Source: Clostridium septicum (GTDB lineage Bacteria; Bacillota; Clostridia; Clostridiales; Clostridiaceae). Taken from it: a DNA stretch of 64,000 bases. Numbering within the stretch: the stretch's first letter is position 1; every line of letters begins with the position of its first letter. The DNA is taken from assembly GCF_003606265.1 (NCBI RefSeq), contig NZ_CP023671.1, forward strand, positions 1,798,001-1,862,000, read 5' to 3'. The notes under the pieces were generated by a model that saw only the letters and a list, made by a program, of their open reading frames with translations, searched no databases and had not been told where the DNA came from. This document shows, in pieces, positions 8,216 through 16,969 of the stretch. Position numbers and translations under genes: made by a program.

Positions 8216-8797
8216 ATGGATTTAAATATTTTAAAAGAAAAGTTCCAAGATTTAAAATTAGAAAACCAAATATCCTTAGAGGAGATTCCAGATATAGATT
8301 TATACATGGATCAAGTTATACAATTATTTGAAAACAAATTAGGAGATACTAAAAGATCTGAAGATGACAAGACTTTAACTAAAACTATGATAAACAATTA
8401 TGCTAAGGGAAAGCTATTGATGTCTATAAAAAATAAAAGGTATAGTAAAGAGCACATTATACTTATGAGTATGATTTATAATTTAAAAGGAACTTTATCA
8501 ATAAATGATATAAAAAGTTCTCTAGATAAAATAGTTAGTTCTTTAGATGAAGAAGGAAACTATCCATTAAAAAATTTATATAAAAATTATCTAGAACAAT
8601 ATAACAATGACTTAATAGATGCAGAGATATCTATTAGTGAGAAAAATTCAATTATTGATGAAAAGTTATCTAAAGATGAAGAGATTTCAGGAGAATTTGA
8701 AAAGAACTTTCTATTATTATGTTCTTTAGTAAATATGAGCAATATGTATAGAAGGATGAGTGAAAAACTAATTGATGATTATTTTAATAATATATAA
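8216..8797 (+). CDS. DUF1836 domain protein, probable HTH regulator
   Basis: 193 residues from the ATG that follows GGAGG at 8206-8210; an upstream in-frame ATG at 8204 overlaps that ribosome site and is unlikely to be used. The IPDIDLYMDQVIQLFE segment and the LTKTMINNYAKGKLL segment (about residues 60-75) are the DUF1836 hallmarks; the latter is thought to form a MerR-like winged helix. The protein precedes an ABC-class ATPase by 12 bases and they form an operon. DNA binding is inferred from the fold; the exact repeat at its own promoter and the divergent one is a natural candidate site. Confidence 0.85.
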   Translation: MDLNILKEKFQDLKLENQISLEEIPDIDLYMDQVIQLFENKLGDTKRSEDDKTLTKTMINNYAKGKLLMSIKNKRYSKEHIILMSMIYNLKGTLSINDIKSSLDKIVSSLDEEGNYPLKNLYKNYLEQYNNDLIDAEISISEKNSIIDEKLSKDEEISGEFEKNFLLLCSLVNMSNMYRRMSEKLIDDYFNNI

Positions 8798-8809
8798 AGG
8801 GAGATTAAT

Positions 8810-10510
8810 ATGAGAGATTTAAATGACTTAAAGAAAGATTTAGTAAGAATAGACGGTCGAAGTTATAAGGCATATAAGGATTTGGAAGGTCAATATAATT
8901 TTAATAAATATATATTAAGTATAGATCATGTGCAAGGTGATCCATTTGCATCACCATCAAGGGTTAGAGTAATAGTAAAGCAAGGAATTGCAAAGTTTCC
9001 AATAGAGTTATTTGATAAAAAATATAAAAATATAGCAACAGCAGATTTTTTAACAAGACTTTTTTATAGAAATATAAATAAGTATGGTGAAAAGATATTT
9101 GGTTCGGGAAAAAGTGGACTTATATCTATAAGTAAATGTCCTCAAGAGATTTTAGAAAGAACATCTGTAATTATAGAGGATGAAAAAATTGAAGCAAGAT
9201 TCTATATTGGATTTCCTGCAAGAGGAAGATCTGTTTTATCAAAAGAATTAGAAAAGATATTATATAATGTTATTCCAAGTATAGTTGAAAATACTTTAAT
9301 TTATAATAATATAGATAAAAATAAATTAATAAATAGAGTTAAGCTTGTAGAAGATCAAGAAGAAATAAGAAAAAATTTAAAAGGTAGGGGATTAGTAGCT
9401 TTTATTGCAAATGGAGCTATGTTACCTAGAGAAAGCGGAATATCTACCAAACCATTAAAGGAAGGAAAGGTCTTTAAATCACCAAAGGAATTAGAGGTAG
9501 AGGTGGTAACTAAAAATAATGGAACTATAAAAGGAATGGGAATAAAAAAAGGAATTACTCTTATAGTTGGAGGAGGATATCATGGAAAATCTACTCTTTT
9601 AAGAGCTTTAGAGCTTGGAGTATATAATCATATAGAAGGTGATGGAAGGGAATTTGTTATTACAGATAACACAGCGTTTAAAGTGAGAGCAGAAGATGGT
9701 AGATCCATAGTAAAAACAGATATATCTTTATTTATAGATAACCTTCCAAATGGAAAGGATACAATAAATTTTACAACAGAAAATGCAAGTGGTAGTACAT
9801 CTCAATCAGCTAATATTGTTGAAGCTATGGAAAGTAAAACTAAGTTGTTATTAGTAGATGAAGATACTTCTGCAACTAATTTCATGATGAGAGATGATTT
9901 AATGCAGAAATTAGTAGCAAAAGAAAAAGAGCCAATTACTCCATTTATTGAAATAGTAAAGCCTATATATGAGCAGTTAGATATATCTACGATTATAGTA
10001 GTTGGAAGTTCAGGAGATTTCTTTGACATTGCAGACTGTGTTATTCAAATGGACAATTATGAAACAAAGGATGTTACAAAAGAAGCTAAATCTTTAATGA
10101 GAGGTGAAATTCTAAAAAGAATAAAAGAAAAAAAACTTAAAATAGATATTAAATTTAATAAAGTAATTAAAAAAGGAAATATAGAAATTGGACCTAAGGG
10201 AGCTAAAATAAAAGTATCTGGAATAGATTCAATAAATATAAATAGAGAGAATATAGATTTAAGAGCGGTAGAACAAATTGTAGATACAGAGCAATTAAAT
10301 TCTATTGGTTCAATAATGAAGTGGATAGAAAATAATTTATCTTATAAAAATTTACCTTTTGAAAAAATGATAGATGAAATAATTTCAGAGATTGCTAAAA
10401 ATGGATTAATTTCAATTGAAAAAATAAAAGGCGGATGGGGAAGCTTAGCTATGCCAAGAAAGCAAGAAATAATGGCTACTTATAATAGGTATAGAAAGTT
10501 AAAAATATAA
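8810..10510 (+). CDS. Predicted ATPase of the ABC class (PF09818 family)
   Basis: 566 residues, cytoplasmic. The N-terminal 230 residues are the family-specific part (RIDGRSYKAYKDLEG, DPFASPSRVRV). The Walker A reads GGGYHGKSTLL at about residue 248; a serine- and glycine-rich signature-like stretch (ENASGSTSQSANI) is followed by Walker B LLLVDEDTSATNF near residue 345. It matches the stand-alone ABC-class ATPases known from many Firmicutes and plants, whose substrate is unknown. It shares an operon with the DUF1836 protein. GGGAG precedes the ATG. Confidence 0.88.
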   Translation: MRDLNDLKKDLVRIDGRSYKAYKDLEGQYNFNKYILSIDHVQGDPFASPSRVRVIVKQGIAKFPIELFDKKYKNIATADFLTRLFYRNINKYGEKIFGSGKSGLISISKCPQEILERTSVIIEDEKIEARFYIGFPARGRSVLSKELEKILYNVIPSIVENTLIYNNIDKNKLINRVKLVEDQEEIRKNLKGRGLVAFIANGAMLPRESGISTKPLKEGKVFKSPKELEVEVVTKNNGTIKGMGIKKGITLIVGGGYHGKSTLLRALELGVYNHIEGDGREFVITDNTAFKVRAEDGRSIVKTDISLFIDNLPNGKDTINFTTENASGSTSQSANIVEAMESKTKLLLVDEDTSATNFMMRDDLMQKLVAKEKEPITPFIEIVKPIYEQLDISTIIVVGSSGDFFDIADCVIQMDNYETKDVTKEAKSLMRGEILKRIKEKKLKIDIKFNKVIKKGNIEIGPKGAKIKVSGIDSININRENIDLRAVEQIVDTEQLNSIGSIMKWIENNLSYKNLPFEKMIDEIISEIAKNGLISIEKIKGGWGSLAMPRKQEIMATYNRYRKLKI

Positions 10511-10640
10511 TAAAAATAATATTTATAGGATCTTATATATATAATTATTATTTTAATTATATAAAGTGAAAGAAGCATATTTGCTTATTAATAATGAGAG
10601 TTAAAATAGAAATTATATATGAGTAAGAAAAAATAATTTT

Positions 10641-10680
10641 AAAAAGACATCTCTCAATAAAAAATGAGATGTCTTTTTTA
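10641..10680. terminator. Bidirectional terminator
   Basis: A perfect 13-bp stem (10641-10653 with 10666-10678) with A- and T-rich arms lies between the ABC-class ATPase and the converging PTS gene. Confidence 0.87.
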
Positions 10681-10701
10681 CTATGTAAAATAATTAATTT
10701 A

Positions 10702-11178
10702 TTAAAGTTTATAATTAATAATAGGATCTTTTCCGGCAGTAACATTTAACCCAGCTAAACCTTCTAGTTTTTTTACTAAATCAGCATTAGTTATTAGTAC
10801 TGGCGTAATAAGAGAAATACCTTTAGATTGAATTAAATCTCTATTTATTTTTAGTATAGGAGTTCCAGCAGTTACTTTAGTTCCTTGGTTCACTAGTTGC
10901 TCAAATCCCTCGCCCTTAAGAGTTACAGTATCTAACCCTACATGTACTAATACTTCAACATTGTTCTCCAAAGACATTCCAAAAGCGTGTTTTGAGTCCA
11001 TTATTAAAGTAATTTCACCATCAGCAGGGGCAACAATGGTATCACCTGTGATATCTATAGCTATTCCATCTCCAACCATCTTTTGAGAAAATACTGGATC
11101 TGGAACATCAGATAACTTTATTGTTTTTCCTGAAGCAGGGGCCAATAGATTTAATGGTTTACTAAAAAATTTAAACAT
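10702..11178 (-). CDS. PTS glucose-type IIA protein
   Basis: 158 residues, a stand-alone EIIA of the glucose/sucrose family. It takes phosphate from HPr and passes it to a partner IIB or IIBC permease. The active site VHVGLDTV gives phospho-accepting His79, with the second His at 64 (KHAFGM). The PADGEI and ILKINRD stretches fit the fold. No IIB or IIC domain is nearby, so its partner must be encoded elsewhere; stand-alone clostridial IIA proteins often serve several permeases. The ribosome site lies inside a palindrome (11186-11202). Confidence 0.93.
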   Translation of the reverse strand: MFKFFSKPLNLLAPASGKTIKLSDVPDPVFSQKMVGDGIAIDITGDTIVAPADGEITLIMDSKHAFGMSLENNVEVLVHVGLDTVTLKGEGFEQLVNQGTKVTAGTPILKINRDLIQSKGISLITPVLITNADLVKKLEGLAGLNVTAGKDPIINYKL

Positions 11179-11185
11179 AAGTATT

Positions 11186-11202
11186 AGTTCCTTTAAGGAA
11201 CT
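11186..11202 (-). promoter_or_regulatory. Palindrome enclosing the ribosome binding site of the PTS IIA gene
   Basis: AGTTCCTTTAAGGAACT is a perfect odd palindrome ending eight bases before the start codon. On the minus strand the AAAGGA ribosome site is inside it, so in RNA it would be partly hidden in a small hairpin. It may instead be a DNA operator. Confidence 0.45.
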
Positions 11203-11232
11203 TCACCACCTTTCAAAGTTGTTATATTTTAA

Positions 11233-11265
11233 GAAAAAGGCATAGATTTATTAAAACCTATGCCT
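11233..11265 (-). terminator. Terminator after the YjiH gene
   Basis: AGGCATAG (11238-11245) pairs with CTATGCCT (11258-11265). Read on the minus strand the hairpin is followed by TTTTTCTTAAAAT. It separates the YjiH unit from the PTS IIA unit. Confidence 0.6.
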
Positions 11266-11316
11266 AGTTTAACACTTAATTTATAGAATTATTATAAAAA
11301 TTTATTAAGATTTTGT

Positions 11317-12678
11317 TTAAAATATTATATTTGCGACTAATACTATAATAGGTAGCGTTATTAAGGTTCTTTCTAAGAATATTATAAGTAATTGTTTTAA
11401 AGATACTGGTATTTTAGAACCTAATAAAACTCCGCCGACTTCTGACATATATATTAATTGAGAAACTGATGTACAAGCTATTATAAATTTAGTCATATCA
11501 CTAGTAATAGTTTTTGCCGCTAATACCGAAGGAAGTAGCATATCTGCAAATCCTACAACAAGAGTTTGAGATGCAGCAACAGCTTCAGGCACTTGTAATA
11601 TTTTCAAAATTGGTATAAATGGCATTCCAAGTATTTGGAATATTGGAGTGAACTCTGCAATTATTAAAGCTATTGTAGCTAATGCCATAACTACAGGTAA
11701 TACACCTAACCACATATCTAACACATTTTTAATTCCATTTATAAAAAAATCTTTTAAATCATTGTTTTTTGATGCTTTTTCTAAAGCTAAATTATATCCC
11801 CAAGTTAAAGATGTGTATCCTTCAGGAATTGTTTCATTATCTACTTGAGGTTTATTATTGTAATAAGTATCAGGTATTTTACATAAAGGATATATTCTTG
11901 GAATTATCACAGCTGCAACTATGCCAGCAAGTGTTACAGTTAAATAAAAAGGGATAAATAAATGTGATAATCCAACTTGACTTATTACGACTAAACTAAA
12001 AGTTATTGATACAGCAGAGAAGGTTGTACTAATTATAGTAGCCTCTCTTTTTGAATAAAATCCCTCTTCATATTGTTTACTTGTTAATATAATACCTAAA
12101 GTACCATCTCCTAACCAAGATGTTATACAATCTATAGAAGAGCGTCCTGGAAGTCTAAAAATAGGTCTCATAATTTTAGTAAGTATAGCTCCAAAAAATT
12201 CTAATAAACCAAAATCAAGTAATAGAGGTAAAAAGAATCCTGCAAATAGAAATATTGAAAATAATATAGTTAATAAATCATTTAATACGAATGTACCAGT
12301 AGAATCTCCTATTATAGGAAGAGGTCCTACATTAAATATAACTAACACACAAAATACGGCACCTAGTATTCTAGATATGAACCATAAAGGGCCTATGTTA
12401 AAAAGTGTGTTTAAATATTCATTGTTTAAAATCCAGTTTGGCTTGGCTATTTTTGTAAAAATACTTATTATTGCTGAAAAACAAACTGTTATAGTTATTA
12501 TAAATGGTAAGCTAGATCCTAAAAAATTAACTAATATTTTAGATAATATAGCAACAGAAATTGTAATTTCACCATTATGTTTAACTGGAGTCATAAACAA
12601 GATTATACCTATTAATGATGGTATAATAAATGTTAATATAGACTTAAATGACGGTTTGATTGATATTGATTTTTGCAT
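11317..12678 (-). CDS. YjiH family membrane protein with nucleoside-recognition (Gate) domains
   Basis: 453 residues, largely hydrophobic, with about 10-11 membrane segments. The MTPVKHNGEIT start, the RPIFRLPGRSSIDCITSWLGDGTLG region and the late SEVGGVLLGSKIP region are typical of YjiH proteins. These carry the Gate domain found in nucleoside transporters and spore maturation proteins, but their substrate is not established. Monocistronic, with its own terminator. GGAGA precedes the ATG on the minus strand. Confidence 0.85.
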   Translation of the reverse strand: MQKSISIKPSFKSILTFIIPSLIGIILFMTPVKHNGEITISVAILSKILVNFLGSSLPFIITITVCFSAIISIFTKIAKPNWILNNEYLNTLFNIGPLWFISRILGAVFCVLVIFNVGPLPIIGDSTGTFVLNDLLTILFSIFLFAGFFLPLLLDFGLLEFFGAILTKIMRPIFRLPGRSSIDCITSWLGDGTLGIILTSKQYEEGFYSKREATIISTTFSAVSITFSLVVISQVGLSHLFIPFYLTVTLAGIVAAVIIPRIYPLCKIPDTYYNNKPQVDNETIPEGYTSLTWGYNLALEKASKNNDLKDFFINGIKNVLDMWLGVLPVVMALATIALIIAEFTPIFQILGMPFIPILKILQVPEAVAASQTLVVGFADMLLPSVLAAKTITSDMTKFIIACTSVSQLIYMSEVGGVLLGSKIPVSLKQLLIIFLERTLITLPIIVLVANIIF

Positions 12679-13178
12679 CAGCGTCTCCTTTACAATTTAC
12701 TATTAATATTTATACATTAATATTAATTTTAATACATTTCTAAGAAAAATCAATAGAATATTATGCAAAAAAAATTAAAAATTATGCATTGAAATTAAAT
12801 TTTATATTAAGTTGTAATAATTATGTTTTTTACAAAAACAAGAATAAATATTTATTTGTATATGGATAATATAAATGTATTAGATAGAACTATAAGAAAT
12901 TTAATGAATTTAATTGAAATTAAGGTTATTTAATAGAAAATTATTAAACAAAACATAATTAATTTAACTTAAAAGGGATGCTTAATAAAGAGCATATCTA
13001 TTTTATAGTAAGTTTAAGTTTTATATAGACTTTAAGATTCTAGGATAAATCTGTTTTAGTTAAAATGGTAGAATAATATTAATCTACAGTAATTTTATAT
13101 AGAAAAATATTATGAAAAAACTTATAATGAAAAGAAGATATAATGAACAATGTGTAAATTCAATTAGGAGTGTATTAA
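12679..13178. other. 500-base intergenic region upstream of proBA and YjiH
   Basis: AT-rich spacer between two divergent units. I looked for a T-box or other leader ahead of proB and found none; no T-box motif and no terminator hairpin precede the gene. A short stem ATGCT/AGCAT around 12979-12996 is too weak to call. The proB ribosome site (AGGAGTG) is at its right end. Confidence 0.5.
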
Positions 13179-13982
13179 ATGAGTTATCGTGAAAAAATAA
13201 AAAGTGCTAAAAGAGTTGTTGTTAAAGTTGGAACATCTACTTTAACTTATGACAATGGAAATATAAATTTAACTAGAATAGAAAAGCTTACTAGAATTTT
13301 ATCAGATATGATTAATTCAGGAAAAGAAGTTACATTAGTAACGTCAGGAGCTATAGGGGTTGGAGTTAATAAGCTAAAATTAAAAGAAAAACCGACTAGT
13401 ATAAGAGAAAAGCAAGCTGTAGCGTCAGTAGGACAATGTGAATTAATGCATATATATAGTAAGTTTTTTGGTGAATATAGTCATGTTGTTGGACAGGTTC
13501 TACTTACTAGAGACGTAGTTGAGGATGACCATATTAGAGAAAATGTATGTAACACATTTGAAACATTATTAGAAAAGGGAATTATACCTATAGTTAATGA
13601 AAATGATACAGTTTCAATAGATGAAATAGAAAATATAGTTAGATTTGGAGATAATGATAATTTATCTGCAATAGTTGCAAAGCTAGTAAAAGCAGATTTG
13701 TTAATTATACTATCAGATATAGATGGTTTTTATGATTCAGATCCAAGATGTAATCCAAATTCTAAGTTATTAAAAGAAATAGATGAAATAACACCAGAAT
13801 TAGAAGAATGTTGTGGTGGAGCAGGAAGTAATCTAGGAACAGGTGGAATGGTTACAAAGCTAACAGCAGCTAAAACAGCTACAGAAGCTGGAGTTAATAT
13901 GATTCTTGCTAATGGAAAAGAGCCTGAAATATTATTAGACATATTAGATGGAAAAGAAATAGGAACTTTATTTAAAGCTTAA
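13179..13982 (+). CDS. proB: Glutamate 5-kinase
   Basis: 267 residues. It phosphorylates glutamate, the first step of proline synthesis. The amino acid kinase fold shows [12 protein letters not shown] at residues 12-23, VTSGAIGVG, the [10 protein letters not shown] active-site stretch and FGDNDNLSA. The C-terminal PUA domain of the E. coli enzyme is absent, as in many Firmicutes, so the length is normal for the short form. AGGAGTG precedes the ATG. proA follows after 25 bases, giving a proBA operon. Confidence 0.95.
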   Translation: MSYREKIKSAKRVVVKVGTSTLTYDNGNINLTRIEKLTRILSDMINSGKEVTLVTSGAIGVGVNKLKLKEKPTSIREKQAVASVGQCELMHIYSKFFGEYSHVVGQVLLTRDVVEDDHIRENVCNTFETLLEKGIIPIVNENDTVSIDEIENIVRFGDNDNLSAIVAKLVKADLLIILSDIDGFYDSDPRCNPNSKLLKEIDEITPELEECCGGAGSNLGTGGMVTKLTAAKTATEAGVNMILANGKEPEILLDILDGKEIGTLFKA

Positions 13983-14007
13983 ATATATAATTGAAGGAGG
14001 AAAAAAG

Positions 14008-15252
14008 ATGAGCGAATTAATAACAAAGGGCCAATTAGCTAAGGAGGCTTCATATGAATTGGGAAATGCTAGTACTTCAAGAAAAAATGAAGCTTTAGAG
14101 AATATGGCTAAAAAATTACTAAATAATAAAGATGAGATAATAAAAGCTAATGAGTTAGATTTAAAGGTAGCTATGGAAAAAGGCACATCAAAAGCTATGT
14201 TAGATAGACTTGCTTTAAATAGTCAAAGAATAGATGATATGGCAGATGGATTAAGACAAATAGTAGCTTTACCAGATCCTGTAGGAGAGGTGCTTTCAAT
14301 GTGGAAAAGACCTAATGGACTACAAATAGGACAGCAAAGAGTTGCTATGGGAGTTATAGGAATTATATATGAAGCTAGACCAAATGTAACTTGTGATGCA
14401 GCTGGACTATGTTTAAAAACAGGGAATGCAGTTATTTTAAGAGGTGGAAGTGAAGCTATAAACTCTAATAAAGCAATAGTTAAAGTATTATCTGAAGCTG
14501 TAGAAGAAGTGGGTTTACCTAAAAATTCAGTTCAACTAGTAGAAAATACAAGTAGAGAAGTAGCAACACAAATGATGAAACTTAATGACTATATAGATGT
14601 TTTAATTCCAAGAGGTGGTGCTGGACTTATACAAACAGTAGTTAACAATGCCACAGTGCCAGTTATAGAAACAGGAGTAGGAAATTGTCATATTTATGTT
14701 GATGAAGAATGTGACCTTGATATGGCAAAAAATATTATAGTAAATGCTAAAACATCAAGACCAGCAGTTTGTAATGCAGCAGAAAAGATGTTAATTAATG
14801 AAAAGATATCTGATAAGTTTTTACCTATAATAGCAAATGCATTAAAAGAAAAGGATGTTGAAATTAGAGGCGATGAAAAGGTAAGAAATTTGGTAAAAGA
14901 AGCAGTTGAAGCTACAGAAGAAGATTGGAGCAAAGAGTATTTAGATTATATAATTGGAGCTAAGGTAGTTAAGGATATAGATGAAGCTATAAATCATATA
15001 AATAAATATGGTTCAGGGCACTCAGAAGCCATAGTAACAAAGAGTTATGAGAACTCACAAAAGTTTATGCAAAGAGTTAGTGCAGCAGCAGTTTATGTTA
15101 ATGCATCAACAAGATTCACAGATGGATGTGAATTTGGTTTTGGAGCAGAAATAGGAATAAGTACTCAAAAGCTACATGCAAGAGGGCCTATGGGACTTAA
15201 AGAGCTTACAACTATTAAATATATTATTTATGGAAACGGACAAATTAGATAA
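14008..15252 (+). CDS. proA: Gamma-glutamyl phosphate reductase
   Basis: 414 residues, the usual length. It reduces glutamyl 5-phosphate to the semialdehyde with NADPH in the second step of proline synthesis. The aldehyde dehydrogenase fold has [29 protein letters not shown] and the catalytic cysteine in [11 protein letters not shown]. The C-terminal [20 protein letters not shown] block is the ProA signature. GGAGG precedes the ATG. A terminator follows at 15258-15294, ending the operon. Confidence 0.96.
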   Translation: MSELITKGQLAKEASYELGNASTSRKNEALENMAKKLLNNKDEIIKANELDLKVAMEKGTSKAMLDRLALNSQRIDDMADGLRQIVALPDPVGEVLSMWKRPNGLQIGQQRVAMGVIGIIYEARPNVTCDAAGLCLKTGNAVILRGGSEAINSNKAIVKVLSEAVEEVGLPKNSVQLVENTSREVATQMMKLNDYIDVLIPRGGAGLIQTVVNNATVPVIETGVGNCHIYVDEECDLDMAKNIIVNAKTSRPAVCNAAEKMLINEKISDKFLPIIANALKEKDVEIRGDEKVRNLVKEAVEATEEDWSKEYLDYIIGAKVVKDIDEAINHINKYGSGHSEAIVTKSYENSQKFMQRVSAAAVYVNASTRFTDGCEFGFGAEIGISTQKLHARGPMGLKELTTIKYIIYGNGQIR

Positions 15253-15257
15253 ATTAT

Positions 15258-15294
15258 AAAAAATAGCTATTCAAAATTAAATAGCTATTTTTTT
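15258..15294 (+). terminator. Terminator of the proBA operon
   Basis: A perfect 14-bp stem (15258-15271 with 15280-15293) ends in a T run. Confidence 0.87.
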
Positions 15295-15405
15295 ATAGGC
15301 AAAATGGCAAATATTATTAAATAAAAATTAAGTTTATAGTAATTACATTATTTAGATTATATAATAAAAGGTGGACAGCTATGAAATATAAAAAGGGAGA
15401 AACTT

Positions 15406-15876
15406 ATGAAGATAAATAATAACAAGATTAAGTATAAAGTAAGTAGTTTTTATGATTTGACTAGAGATGATATTTATGAAGTAGCAAAGTGTAGATACGA
15501 AGTATTCGCATGTGAACAAAAAATAGTTTGTGAAAATGACTTTGATGATAAAGACCAAGAAGCTTATCATTTACTAGCATATTATGAAGAAAAATTAGTA
15601 GGTTATTGTAGAATATTAAAAAGTGGAGCTACTTATGATAAGCCATCAATTGGGAGAGTTCTTGTTTTGAAGGAATACAGAAGAAACAATATTGCCCAGG
15701 AAATGATGATGAAAGCTGTAGAATTTATAGAAAATGAGATGGGAGAAAAAGAAATTGTGTTATCAGCTCAACTTTATGTTAAGGATTTATATAGTTCTAT
15801 AGGGTTTAAATCTATATCAAATGTATATGATGAGGCTGAAATACCTCATATTAAAATGTCATTTAAAAGAGAATAA
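15406..15876 (+). CDS. GNAT family N-acetyltransferase
   Basis: 156 residues. The length, the REV/CRYEVFACEQKIV opening, VGYCRILKSG and the acetyl-CoA loop region VLKEYRRNNIAQEMM fit the ElaA-like branch of GNAT enzymes, which acetylate small molecules; the substrate is unknown. GGGAG precedes the ATG. A 12-codon frame with its own AGGTGG site (15381-15419) overlaps the start and could couple translation, but may be chance. The YdcF gene follows after 24 bases. Confidence 0.85.
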   Translation: MKINNNKIKYKVSSFYDLTRDDIYEVAKCRYEVFACEQKIVCENDFDDKDQEAYHLLAYYEEKLVGYCRILKSGATYDKPSIGRVLVLKEYRRNNIAQEMMMKAVEFIENEMGEKEIVLSAQLYVKDLYSSIGFKSISNVYDEAEIPHIKMSFKRE

Positions 15877-15900
15877 GAATATATTATAAGGAAGTAAGAA

Positions 15901-16596
15901 ATGAAAAAGGGATTTTTAAGGAGAATTAAAAAAAGTATGATAATAGGAATTATGCTATTAATAATTATATTAGTAGGCTCTATGATAGCTATAATTCAAA
16001 ATGTACAAGGTTATGATAAATATATAGTAAAATTAGAGGATTTACCAAGAGATATTGACTCTATAATAGTTTTAGGAGCTGGAGTTAAAAATGATGGAGA
16101 GCCATCGGATATTTTGATAGATAGATTGGAAACTGCTTTAAAAATATATAAAGAAGATAAAAGTGATACTTTCGTTTTAACAGGGGATCATGGAAAAGAA
16201 GATTATAATGAAGTAAGAGCTATGAAAGATTATATAATGAAGCATGATATAAATGAAAAACGTGTTTTTATGGATCATGCCGGCTTTAGCACTTATGATA
16301 GTATGTATAGAGCTAAAGAAATATTTAAAGTAAATAAAGCTATTATAGTAACTAATGAATATCATTTACCAAGGGCATTGTATATAGCGAGGAAATTAGG
16401 AATAGAAGCTTACGGAATCCCTTCAGATATAAGGGAGTATTTATTTATTGATAGTTATAAAACAAGAGAAAAGTTAGCTCAATTAAAGGATTTTATTTAT
16501 GTAAATGTATTAAAGCCTAAACCAGAATTTTTAGGTGATGAGATACCAGTAAATTCTTCAGATGGAAGGTTAACAGATGATGAAATTAAATTATAA
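15901..16596 (+). CDS. YdcF/SanA family (DUF218) membrane-anchored protein
   Basis: 231 residues. A basic N-terminus and one membrane helix (about residues 13-35) anchor a DUF218 domain. Key stretches are DSIIVLGAGV, DRLETALKIY, VLTGDHGKEDYNEVRAMKDY, STYDSMYRAKEIF and VTNEYHLPRALYIARKLG. SanA-type members affect envelope permeability in E. coli, but their chemistry is not settled. It is likely cotranscribed with the GNAT gene. A terminator follows at once. Confidence 0.87.
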   Translation: MKKGFLRRIKKSMIIGIMLLIIILVGSMIAIIQNVQGYDKYIVKLEDLPRDIDSIIVLGAGVKNDGEPSDILIDRLETALKIYKEDKSDTFVLTGDHGKEDYNEVRAMKDYIMKHDINEKRVFMDHAGFSTYDSMYRAKEIFKVNKAIIVTNEYHLPRALYIARKLGIEAYGIPSDIREYLFIDSYKTREKLAQLKDFIYVNVLKPKPEFLGDEIPVNSSDGRLTDDEIKL

Positions 16597-16628
16597 GTTC
16601 TGCATATTGCAGAACTTTTATTTTTTTA
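16595..16628 (+). terminator. Terminator after the YdcF gene
   Basis: AAGTTCTGCA (16595-16604), a three-base loop and TGCAGAACTT, then TTATTTTTTT. The stem overlaps the stop codon by two bases. Confidence 0.85.
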
Positions 16629-16717
16629 GAACAGAATAACAAAAATATCATAATTTAATATTAGGGACATTAGATAAGAAACCAGAGGAATATAAATAAA
16701 ATTAAGGAGGGGGAAGA

Positions 16718-16969
16718 ATGGAATACAAAAATACACTAAATAAGATTGATTCAAGCGACTATGTAGAGGTTGTAAACTTGGATGTTAATGGAGATATGAG
16801 AAGGCGTTTTTTAGATCTAGGGATAATAAATGGTACAAAAATAAAAATTTTATATAGAAGTCCTTTAGGAGATCCTAGAGCATATTTAATTAGAGGAGCT
16901 GTTATTGCAATTAGAGATGATGAAGCTAAGCATATTTATGTGCAATCATTAAAAAAGGAGATGAATTGA
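16718..16969 (+). CDS. feoA: Ferrous iron transport protein A
   Basis: 83 residues, an SH3-like cytosolic protein that works with FeoB. The conserved core RRRFLDLGIINGTKIKIL, GDPRAYLIRG and IAIRDDEAKHIYV is intact. GGAGG precedes the ATG. Its stop codon overlaps the feoB start in TGATG, so the two are translationally coupled. No clear Fur box is seen in 16629-16717, unlike the flavodoxin unit in this window. Confidence 0.93.
   Translation: MEYKNTLNKIDSSDYVEVVNLDVNGDMRRRFLDLGIINGTKIKILYRSPLGDPRAYLIRGAVIAIRDDEAKHIYVQSLKKEMN

Noticed and set aside
12900..13178. Possible proline T-box before proB
   Set aside because: No T-box motif, specifier loop or terminator hairpin is visible.
15381..15419. 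12-codon frame overlapping the GNAT start
   Set aside because: It has an AGGTGG site but no other support; too short to list as a gene. Mentioned in the GNAT entry.
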